DNA from: Treponemataceae bacterium
GTDB lineage: Bacteria; Spirochaetota; Spirochaetia; Treponematales; Treponemataceae
Direction of reading: 5' to 3'
Assembly: GCA_024680915.1 (NCBI GenBank)
Contig: JAILBN010000097.1
Location: forward strand, 1 to 64,000
DNA length: 64,000 nt
Shown here: piece after piece, positions 42,635 to 49,801 of the stretch
Layout of the letters: every line of letters starts with the position of its first letter
Numbering within the stretch: position 1 is the stretch's first letter
Made by a program: the position numbers and the translations under genes
Notes under the pieces: generated by a model
The model's input: the letters and a program-made list of their open reading frames with translations, nothing else
What the model was told of the DNA's origin: nothing
Databases searched by the model: none

Positions 42635-43453
42635 TTATTTCCAAAGATAGTAGGTATGAAGCACCTTGAAATAGAAGATTGTTCCTGTTGATATTAGGAT
42701 AAGGCCTGTAGCTACCGGAAAAATACTGCTCGTCAGTGTCAGACATACATATCCTGAAAAAAGCAGTATATAGGCTATCATCGTTTTGATTTTTCTATTG
42801 AATAAAAAGGCAAAGACCGTCACTGCGGCAAGAAAAAAGAACATTATGTATAGGATTTGGTGAAAACTCGTCCTGACCATTATGGAGGGAAGTATCGTTC
42901 TTGTATCTATGGCCACCGCAGAGGCAAGTATGAAAGAGATCGCCAGGGCTATTACGATGTTTCTGTCCGCTTCCTGAATCTTATCATCCGCTGAAAAAAC
43001 CGAAGAGAAGAGAAGACTGAGCACTGCAAGTATTCTACCGGCAAAAACGAATTTTCCTATGTATATCAGGAAATCGGAATAGCCGTCCCACAGATTGAAG
43101 AGGGGTATGCATAGCCTAAGTGGCTCGAACATGCAGCCTGCAAGGAAACCCAGAAAATACAATATCTCAGGAGACTGCGTTTTCTCGAAGACGTATGTTA
43201 TTATCATGCATGTAAGAGGTGTGTATATGGCGAGTATGGCTACGGCTCCCAGGGCTGCATATGAATAAGGCTGGAAAAAAGAATGGACTATTGATTTTAC
43301 AGAACTGTTGTCAAGGATGAAATCTGTGAATTCCAAGGGTATGTTATGCTCTGTGAAAAGACGGTACAGAAAGAAAGCTAGGAATATGATGAACTGGCTC
43401 ACAGAAATAGTTGAAAGAGTTTTCATGAGCCTGTTTCGGGAATTCAGTGTCAT
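42635..43453 (-). CDS. Polytopic membrane orphan
   Basis: A 272-residue (start MTLNSRNRLMKTL at 43453) integral membrane protein with about eight hydrophobic helices and short loops. No recognised family. The loop FEPLRLCIPLFNLWDGYSD between helices 3 and 4 and FAGRILAVLSLLFSSVFSADDKIQEADRN are the most distinctive soluble parts. The 13 residues before 43453 in the track ORF have no support. Convergent with the lipid kinase and divergent from the DUF2259 gene. Confidence 0.72.
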   Translation of the reverse strand: MTLNSRNRLMKTLSTISVSQFIIFLAFFLYRLFTEHNIPLEFTDFILDNSSVKSIVHSFFQPYSYAALGAVAILAIYTPLTCMIITYVFEKTQSPEILYFLGFLAGCMFEPLRLCIPLFNLWDGYSDFLIYIGKFVFAGRILAVLSLLFSSVFSADDKIQEADRNIVIALAISFILASAVAIDTRTILPSIMVRTSFHQILYIMFFFLAAVTVFAFLFNRKIKTMIAYILLFSGYVCLTLTSSIFPVATGLILISTGTIFYFKVLHTYYLWK

Positions 43454-43593
43454 ATTTAAAGAATAACCGTAAGATAAATTTATGTAAAGCACGTTATTAT
43501 AAAAACCGAAAATAAAAGGAGATATGATAAGGATTGTGTCTGAGTGATCCTTATCGACTCTTTTTATATAATGATTTTCTTGGGAGTGTTCTT

Positions 43594-44304
43594 ATGAAGC
43601 GTGTTTTATTTCTTGTTTTTAGCTTTTGTTTTTTTTGCGGAACGCTTTTTGCAGGAGATGTGGCTGTATTCGATGATATAGGCTTTTCTGCGGACGGAAA
43701 GACATACCTGTTCGGTCAGTATGGTACGACGGATAAGACTTTCTGCGGATATGCCGAGATTTATGCCGTTGATATAGAAAGCAATTCCTTTAAAACAAAC
43801 GGTATCTATAGGACCAATGCGACAGAGGCGACTGCTGGAAAAAGTGGGGCATCTATTTATGACAGTCTTAAGAAGAAGAATGCTGCTTGGCTTGATTCCT
43901 GGAAATCGACTCCTGCGGAGCTCAGCGAGGTTCTTTATATAAGACCCTATAACACGAAAGCTGCGGAGGATGAGGTCCTTGTCAGGGATTTCGAGCATTC
44001 CTCCTCTGCCAATACGATTCAGTACAGTTTTAAGCTTATGCCCTATAAGGAAGGGACAGGAGCTTCTATTTATTCTTCTTTTTATATAACAGTGGAGAAA
44101 AGAGATTCAGCTGGAAAGCTCTTGGGGAAAACCGTGGCTGGCAGTCCTGATGTAAAGCGACGCGGTATCAGTGGTTACGCTATAGAGAAAATAATGTGTG
44201 ACAAGACAGGAACTAAGTTCGTTATCGTCATAGAGAAAATAAGCGAGGAAGAGAATGCTGCTCCCTCCGTACGTTATATGGTTGAGACCTTCGTGCTGAA
44301 ATAA
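43594..44304 (+). CDS. Secreted DUF2259 family protein
   Basis: A 236-residue exported protein. ATG at 43594 follows TGGGAG and starts a clear signal peptide, MKRVLFLVFSFCFFCGTLFAG, cleaved after LFAG. The mature part (DVAVFDDIGFSADGKTYLFGQYGTTDKTFCGYAEIYAVDI...) matches the predicted secreted DUF2259 family I associate with treponemes; function unknown. It ends in MVETFVLK. A TATAAT at 43567 may be its -10. Confidence 0.8.
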   Translation: MKRVLFLVFSFCFFCGTLFAGDVAVFDDIGFSADGKTYLFGQYGTTDKTFCGYAEIYAVDIESNSFKTNGIYRTNATEATAGKSGASIYDSLKKKNAAWLDSWKSTPAELSEVLYIRPYNTKAAEDEVLVRDFEHSSSANTIQYSFKLMPYKEGTGASIYSSFYITVEKRDSAGKLLGKTVAGSPDVKRRGISGYAIEKIMCDKTGTKFVIVIEKISEEENAAPSVRYMVETFVLK

Positions 44305-44339
44305 GATTGAGAGTTCTGAAAAGCACTAAGGTCATGCTT

Positions 44340-44813
44340 TCAGTCTGCCGGGTATTCGAAACAGGGGTCTGTCTTGAGTATTCCGGCATATTTTTTTGCC
44401 TCATACTTTGCCACAGCAAGGTTGTGGAGCAGATAGTTCCCACAGGCTTCCGGGCTTGTTCCTGGAATTTCTCCTGTAAAGTCCCCAGCATATTCAAAAG
44501 CCTTTATCATCAGATCTCCTATCTCACTGCATTCATACTTTCCCTTTATGATCAGGTAGAAGCCTGTCAGGCAGCCCATGGGTCCCCAGTAAATGATGCG
44601 GTCTTTCCATTCATCATTGTTCCTGAGGTATGTGGCTATCAAATGTTCCAGAGTATGAATGGCAGGAAGGTTTACACAAGGCTCTATGTTTGGTTTTTTC
44701 ATCCTTATGTCATATGTTGTGATTTCCTCATCTCCTGCCCTGTCGATCCTTGATACATAGACTCCGGGCTTCAGTTTCGTATGGTCAACGGTAAAGCTTG
44801 GTATGAGTTTCAT
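44340..44813 (-). CDS. luxS: S-ribosylhomocysteine lyase LuxS
   Basis: Splits S-ribosylhomocysteine to homocysteine and the AI-2 precursor DPD, part of the activated-methyl cycle. The metal site HTLEH plus the distal Cys in SPEACGNYLLHN, and the catalytic GPMGCLTGFY, are intact. Length 157 residues, normal. The ATG at 44813 follows AAGGAGGTG by seven bases; the track start (a GTG) is within that site. It begins 19 bases after the stop of an upstream orphan, so the two are probably co-transcribed. It sits far from metNIQ. Confidence 0.96.
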   Translation of the reverse strand: MKLIPSFTVDHTKLKPGVYVSRIDRAGDEEITTYDIRMKKPNIEPCVNLPAIHTLEHLIATYLRNNDEWKDRIIYWGPMGCLTGFYLIIKGKYECSEIGDLMIKAFEYAGDFTGEIPGTSPEACGNYLLHNLAVAKYEAKKYAGILKTDPCFEYPAD

Positions 44814-44832
44814 ATAAAGCACCTCCTTAGAT

Positions 44833-45273
44833 TTATTCTTTTTTTCCTTCTATCTCTCTGAAAAGCTGGCATACTTTCTTGTCGCCTTCAATCAGCGTCC
44901 TTAAGTAAACCCTGTCTTTAAGCGGAATTTCTTGCCAGGAGGCTTCCAAGAAAAGGGCCTCCGCTGCTTTTCCGCACATTTCCTTTTTTTCATCTTTCTC
45001 ATTATTGCCAAGAAAGAACTGTACGAACAGATACTTGCCCGCAGGTATTATCCCCTCTGGAGTTTTCCCTTCCTTCAGCCTTGCTCCTGGTTCAAGACCA
45101 TATCCGCACCATTCTTCATCTGTAAGGAAACACTTCCTGTCAGGATTCATGTCTTTCATGCTGACCCTGTTCGTAAAAATAGAAAGCTCCTCTGTTCTCA
45201 TAATCGCAGTTTCCTGGTCTTCTGTGAAAAGGAGGTCTTGGTATAGCGTAAGGTTTTTTATTTCAAAAGTCAT
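44833..45273 (-). CDS. Orphan protein upstream of luxS
   Basis: A 146-residue cytoplasmic protein starting MTFEIKNLTLYQDLLF at 45273. The 93 residues of the track ORF before it read through non-coding DNA and the opposite-strand gene. IIPAGKYLFVQFFLG resembles the beta strand of GyrI-like/AraC effector-binding domains, a weak hint of a ligand-binding fold. A TATACT ends six bases upstream of the ATG (same TATACTTATGGTATG string as the 3908 gene), suggesting a leaderless mRNA. Gene order with luxS suggests a related role but nothing proves it. Confidence 0.7.
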   Translation of the reverse strand: MTFEIKNLTLYQDLLFTEDQETAIMRTEELSIFTNRVSMKDMNPDRKCFLTDEEWCGYGLEPGARLKEGKTPEGIIPAGKYLFVQFFLGNNEKDEKKEMCGKAAEALFLEASWQEIPLKDRVYLRTLIEGDKKVCQLFREIEGKKE

Positions 45274-45279
45274 ACCATA

Positions 45280-45285
45280 AGTATA
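45280..45285 (-). promoter_or_regulatory. -10 box upstream of luxS-linked orphan, leaderless-type
   Basis: Minus strand TATACT, six bases (TATGGT replaced in context by TATGGT), then ATG at 45273. The -35 (TTATCT at 17 bp) is poor. Confidence 0.4.
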
Positions 45286-45427
45286 CAGTTTGTGACCTAG
45301 AAAGATAAAGAGAATTTCAAGGAGTTTTTTTTGTAAAAGATGAAAAAATCGAAAAACACATTCGTATAAGTATAGAAATGATATTTTTTGAAATTGACTT
45401 GAATATCTGTAAAAAACAGGAGGTAAT

Positions 45428-46558
45428 ATGTCTAAGGAAAGACTTTTCAGATTTCTTGGCGAGATAGCCATTATTGCGGGGACTGTATCGGCTCTTTGTT
45501 TTCCGGTAACAGCTGCTTCTTGCAGGGTCAGTCCTGAAGGAGTGACTATCATCGGAGGCGACTATGTTTCCCCAAAATTGCTGGATTTTGTCGTAACCGG
45601 AAGGGATTCTCTCAAGCTTGTTTTTACTGATGAAATTCAGCTGAACAGTATGTATATAAGTCCCTCCTCAGCTGATGCTTCAGCCTTCGAGGCTTCAAGG
45701 ATAGATATGAATATCCTTGATATAGAAAAAACAAACGTGGATGAAGGTGTGGAGTATAAGCTTATTATGCCTGAAAAAACAGTGAGTGGAAAAGAATATG
45801 TGCTTTTTGCCGAGGCTGAGGACAGTAAGGGTAATACTCTTTCTTTTTCTTCTGCCTTTTATGGATATAACGAACTTGTCCCTAAGCTTATTTTAAGCGA
45901 GGTTAGGACAGAAGCTTCAAAGCCCAAGCCGGAATTCGTGGAATTCTACTGCCTTTCAGAAGGAAATACAGGAGGAATGGTGATTGAGATGGTTTATAAA
46001 TCGGCTTCTTTCAAATATACCTTTCCTCCTGCCTATGTTCACGCCGGCGAGTATATAGTACTTCACCTACGGAGCTACGATGATCAGAAAGCATCCTGTC
46101 TGGATGAGACTGAGTCTGATGTCTTGTCCCTCTCCTCCTCTTCAGCCGCGGACTCCTGTCCCAATGCCAGGGATTTCTGGTGCCCGGAAAATAACAAAGT
46201 CATAGGTAAAACTTCTGTTTTCCTCTTGTGGGAGAGGAGTCGTGGCAGGATGATAGATGCCCTTCTTATTGCTGAATCGGAGAAGGAGAGCTGGCCTTCA
46301 GCCGCGGCCGGCGATGCGGCCCAAAAGGCTGTCCTTGCTGACGTGTGGATAGATGGACCTTCTGTTACTGATGCGGTTTGTTCTGACAAGGTGACGGCTA
46401 CCAGGACTGTCTCAAGACAGAATATAGCTGAAATTGCGGATTCTTTACCTGATCCCGATTTTATCTGGCCTGTTCCTGTTTCAGCCTCTGACTGGATTGT
46501 CGTAGCGACAAGCCAGGCGACTCCTGGAAAGGAGAATTCCTCTAAGCCCCATTATTAA
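45428..46558 (+). CDS. Secreted orphan with lamin-tail-like domain
   Basis: A 376-residue exported protein. AGGAGGT precedes the ATG. Residues 1-30 form a signal peptide (FLGEIAIIAGTVSALCFPVTAAS). An Ig-like part (SPKLLDFVVTGRDSLKLVFTDEIQ) is followed by LILSEVRTEASKPKPEFVEFYCLSEGNTGG...AGEYIVLHLRSYDD, which looks like a lamin-tail domain, a beta fold found in many secreted bacterial proteins. Several Cys (C243-C268 region) could form disulfides. Function unknown; an envelope or secreted role is likely. A terminator follows directly. Confidence 0.72.
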   Translation: MSKERLFRFLGEIAIIAGTVSALCFPVTAASCRVSPEGVTIIGGDYVSPKLLDFVVTGRDSLKLVFTDEIQLNSMYISPSSADASAFEASRIDMNILDIEKTNVDEGVEYKLIMPEKTVSGKEYVLFAEAEDSKGNTLSFSSAFYGYNELVPKLILSEVRTEASKPKPEFVEFYCLSEGNTGGMVIEMVYKSASFKYTFPPAYVHAGEYIVLHLRSYDDQKASCLDETESDVLSLSSSSAADSCPNARDFWCPENNKVIGKTSVFLLWERSRGRMIDALLIAESEKESWPSAAAGDAAQKAVLADVWIDGPSVTDAVCSDKVTATRTVSRQNIAEIADSLPDPDFIWPVPVSASDWIVVATSQATPGKENSSKPHY

Positions 46559-46602
46559 AAAAATCCCTCCGGTATTTTTTTACTGCCGGAGGGACCTTTT
46601 GA
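46557..46602. terminator. Bidirectional terminator between convergent genes
   Basis: Perfect 9-bp stem TCCCTCCGG/CCGGAGGGA. On the minus strand it is followed by seven T, serving the Wzz-like pair; on the plus strand by CCTTTT. Confidence 0.85.
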
Positions 46603-46656
46603 AGGGTAAACTTATGAGCTGTCAGAGCTTATCGTCGAGATGCCCTGCTTGCTTGA

Positions 46657-48057
46657 TCAGTCTTGTACTGGACGTTTTTTATAATTCCTTATGCTGCAGA
46701 TCAAAGCATGAAGGCTACAAAGGCATAGTACAACGATTACCAGTGGTGCGGTTGATTTTATCAAGGCGATGATAAAAGCTCCGGACAGGAGTTTCGCTCC
46801 GTTATATTGAGGATTACCAAGGATTACGGAATAATCTGGCAATATCATCTCGTTATAGGCTTGCAGCATCTCTTTGAAGGTTCCGAAAAGCTCGTTTGTT
46901 TTCTTATCTACTGTGCTTATGATGGACATAATATCATTTGCTGGGGAGCCTTCATTGGCTGAATTAAGTTTTTCCAGATAAAGCTCATATCTGTCCATAT
47001 CGGCATCAATTTCTACCAGGTCATCAGAAAGGGTTCTTTTTCTGTCTACCAAGCTTTCATAGGTAATCTTGGAGTTACTGTCGATTTTTACCATAGAATC
47101 GCCAGAACCGATATAAAGGACTTGATCCGTTTGGTAAGAATTGATCAAAGCTTCAAGCTCCTTGAGGTTTTCTTCCTTATAGGTCTTTTCATTTTCCAAA
47201 AGCTGGAGCTCATATTCATACTGATTGCGTAGTCTGTCTTTGGAAGTTGTTATTCCATCCGTTATTATGACCGCTTCTGTATTAAGGATATAGTCATTCG
47301 CAATACTGTTGCAACGGAGAATAAGATCATTGAAGCTCATTCCATTATATTTGAAGGAGGAATCCAGGTCGGAAAGCTCCCTGGCATATCGTTTCAGCAG
47401 GTTGAACTTCATCTTGAGGATTTTTGTACGTTGGAAATAATCGTAGTCATCGAGGATAAGAAGTTTATTGAATTCTGATATATCCAGCACATATACATAT
47501 TCTTTCATAAAGGCTTCTTTGTAGGTCTCTGCGATTGTTTTTACGATTTTCTCCAAATCCCCGTCTGATATGGATGGGTCGAAATCATCATAGAGTTTTA
47601 TGCTGTAAGCTGTAGGATAGTAATTATTCTGCGATACGGAACGGCTCTCTGAAAAATTGTAGAGTGAATTGAATTCTTTTATTTTTTCTATCACGTCCTT
47701 GGGATAAAGACCATCAGTGGACATGTTTTGTATTATTTGCTGGGGAGTGTATTTTCCTGAGAAGCCGGCGGCGGTCAATGCTTTTGAGATAAGGTTCTCA
47801 TCCTTGATTGTATCTATGGAGAAAGCGTCGCCTGTGGGAGTCAGCTTGTAAGTCGCTCCTTCGTAAGCAAACTCTATATTGACCGAAGAGTTTCTTAGCG
47901 GTCTGTTGATGACGAAATATCCTATGCTGGCCGTTATTATTCCGACCAATACCGCACAAGCGATTACACAAATATAAATTCTGAATGCTTTCGGCATCTT
48001 GTTGTTTTTCTCGTTTTTCATAGTCGATACCTTTGTCTTTTTTGATGTTGAGCTCAT
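46657..48057 (-). CDS. Wzz-like two-helix coiled-coil membrane protein, second of pair
   Basis: A 466-residue protein with a membrane helix near the N-terminus (IYICVIACAVLVGIITASIGYFVI) and another near the C-terminus (LLSGAFIIALIKSTAPLVIVVLCLCSL), enclosing a large helical extracytoplasmic domain with a coiled coil (LRNQYEYELQLLENEKTYKEENLKELEALI). This is the topology of polysaccharide co-polymerases (Wzz/PCP) that set glycan chain length, but the typical Pro-rich motif of Wzz is not evident. It overlaps the upstream paralogue by four bases (ATGA). No glycosyltransferase is nearby. Confidence 0.7.
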   Translation of the reverse strand: MSSTSKKTKVSTMKNEKNNKMPKAFRIYICVIACAVLVGIITASIGYFVINRPLRNSSVNIEFAYEGATYKLTPTGDAFSIDTIKDENLISKALTAAGFSGKYTPQQIIQNMSTDGLYPKDVIEKIKEFNSLYNFSESRSVSQNNYYPTAYSIKLYDDFDPSISDGDLEKIVKTIAETYKEAFMKEYVYVLDISEFNKLLILDDYDYFQRTKILKMKFNLLKRYARELSDLDSSFKYNGMSFNDLILRCNSIANDYILNTEAVIITDGITTSKDRLRNQYEYELQLLENEKTYKEENLKELEALINSYQTDQVLYIGSGDSMVKIDSNSKITYESLVDRKRTLSDDLVEIDADMDRYELYLEKLNSANEGSPANDIMSIISTVDKKTNELFGTFKEMLQAYNEMILPDYSVILGNPQYNGAKLLSGAFIIALIKSTAPLVIVVLCLCSLHALICSIRNYKKRPVQD

Positions 48058-49580
48058 GCTTGCCTCTTTTCTTCAGATTTTTCCTTCTTTTGAGGAGAGC
48101 TTCTCTTCATCTCCTCGATTAGTCCGTCCATCCCCCATATAATGACTGCTAGGAATAAGCCTATGGCCAGACCTATGAGCACTTTTTTTATATTTTCTGC
48201 GTTGAAAATTGAGCTTCCTGTATCCTGAGCCTCTATGTAATGCATATAGGAAGCTTTATATGTAGTGCTCTCGATTATTTCAGTGGCATGATGTCTTATA
48301 AGCTCGAAAAGGACATTGCAGGTCTCGGTTATATCTTCCATGGCACTTTCTGTGTATGAAATCCATTCCTGATTTCTATCTATTTCCTCAAAGCCAGCTA
48401 TTTTATATTTAAGATTGGCAATCTGCTCTCCCAAATCTGCCTTTCTAGTGTAATTGCTTACCTGGTCCATTATGAGGTTGTTGTAATAATCCGTTACGGA
48501 TGAGCTTATTGTGTCTACTCCCTCTTCTTGCTTGCTGACGGCTATGCTGTCATTCTTGTATTCACGGAGGAGCTGCTCATTGTTCTTTATAATCGTAAGG
48601 ACTGAATTGAAAGTTCTCTCTGTGTTCTGAAGATTGTATTTGTACTTTGTGACTGTGGTCAAATCACCTTTCGTGATGTTGTTTGCGAACACGTAAGCAT
48701 ATAAATAATCGATAATTATATCTTTCGCGAGTATTATGAAATCATTATAGTCCAGGAAAGATAGTCCTGTGTTTTTGGAGCGGTAGTAAAGATAACTGCC
48801 TTTTTTCTGATCCGTACAGTAACGTGACAGGGAAATGAAGAGAGACACAGCCTCGTCAAGTCTTTCTATATAATCCAGGTCTGTGTTGTTTATACTGTCA
48901 AGATTACCGTCAGGAAGCTCTATGTTTTTATATGTGTCGAAAAAATAGCTGTCGTATGTGGATATTATATTGTTCAGGAGGGTGGTAAGCTCGTTTCCTG
49001 ATAAATAAACCTTGTTTTTTTCCATGCCGAAGCCGTTCGTCAGGGTTATGATATATCTTCCATCATACTTATAGTCCAGATTGAGCACTTGTGAATAATC
49101 TTTACCGTCCTTGCTCAGCTCCGTGACTTTTTGTATTACTTCCAGGCTTTGTCTTGTGGATTCCGTAAGCAGCCTTTCTATTGAAATATTTTTCTCCAAG
49201 GAACCTATGGTGATATTCTCAGACAATTTTGTCATTTTCAAAGCCTGCTGAAGTATATAGGAGGATGTCAGATACTTTACGTTGAGGCTTGTGCCGTCCG
49301 GTGCCAGTCCTGAGCTTGCGCCAGGATACTGGAATGAAATCATCGCAGAGACAGTATCCTCGTCTTTCGTGTTCTCCACTATGAGCATCTGGACTGCGAT
49401 TCCTATGAGCATGAATAAAAGGATAACCCATAAATAAATGCCCTTCTTTCTGCCCATGTTGTAGAATACTTTGACCAAATCAAGCTCCCCTGCGGTCTCC
49501 TCGGCTTCCCGTTTCACGACTAGCTCGACTTTCTGGTTTTTCCCAAGTTCAGGAAGATTAGTCTTATCAATTTCTGCCAT
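48054..49580 (-). CDS. Wzz-like two-helix coiled-coil membrane protein, first of pair
   Basis: A 508-residue protein with the same plan as its downstream neighbour: cytoplasmic N-terminus (about 50 residues), membrane helix GIYLWVILLFMLIGIAVQMLIV, long helical domain, C-terminal helix KVLIGLAIGLFLAVIIWGM and a basic tail. Matching segments in the two proteins include an early beta strand (VSAMISFQYPGASSGLAPDG against SSVNIEFAYEGATYKLTPTG) and N-terminal helices listing ISKAL/ILQQAL, supporting duplication. GAGG precedes the ATG. Likely a hetero-oligomeric pair at the inner membrane; partner pathway unknown. Confidence 0.7.
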   Translation of the reverse strand: MAEIDKTNLPELGKNQKVELVVKREAEETAGELDLVKVFYNMGRKKGIYLWVILLFMLIGIAVQMLIVENTKDEDTVSAMISFQYPGASSGLAPDGTSLNVKYLTSSYILQQALKMTKLSENITIGSLEKNISIERLLTESTRQSLEVIQKVTELSKDGKDYSQVLNLDYKYDGRYIITLTNGFGMEKNKVYLSGNELTTLLNNIISTYDSYFFDTYKNIELPDGNLDSINNTDLDYIERLDEAVSLFISLSRYCTDQKKGSYLYYRSKNTGLSFLDYNDFIILAKDIIIDYLYAYVFANNITKGDLTTVTKYKYNLQNTERTFNSVLTIIKNNEQLLREYKNDSIAVSKQEEGVDTISSSVTDYYNNLIMDQVSNYTRKADLGEQIANLKYKIAGFEEIDRNQEWISYTESAMEDITETCNVLFELIRHHATEIIESTTYKASYMHYIEAQDTGSSIFNAENIKKVLIGLAIGLFLAVIIWGMDGLIEEMKRSSPQKKEKSEEKRQA

Positions 49581-49763
49581 TTTTTCCTCTGTTAAGTTCC
49601 ATCTTGTTTTGTCTCAAAAGATATGGATCTTTTTCGATATTTCGTTTCAGTGTATCATAATCCCTTTTTTTAGGGAACTGCTTAAGGAAGAAAAGTACTT
49701 TCCGTTTTCGTGGGAAGCTTTCGCCTTTTAATATAGTGTAAGGACTCCTCTCGTTTTCCAGAG

Positions 49764-49793
49764 TTGTCAGAAATGTGCTTTTTCTGATAAAAT
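49764..49793 (+). promoter_or_regulatory. Promoter of U32 gene, leaderless-type
   Basis: TTGTCA, 18 bp, TAAAAT, eight bases, ATG at 49802. Confidence 0.5.
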
Positions 49794-49801
49794 ATGTGGA
49801 T

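Noticed and set aside
45276-45552. N-terminal 93 residues of the track ORF upstream of luxS
   Set aside because: They overlap the start of the opposite-strand secreted orphan, and a -10 box sits just before the internal ATG at 45273.
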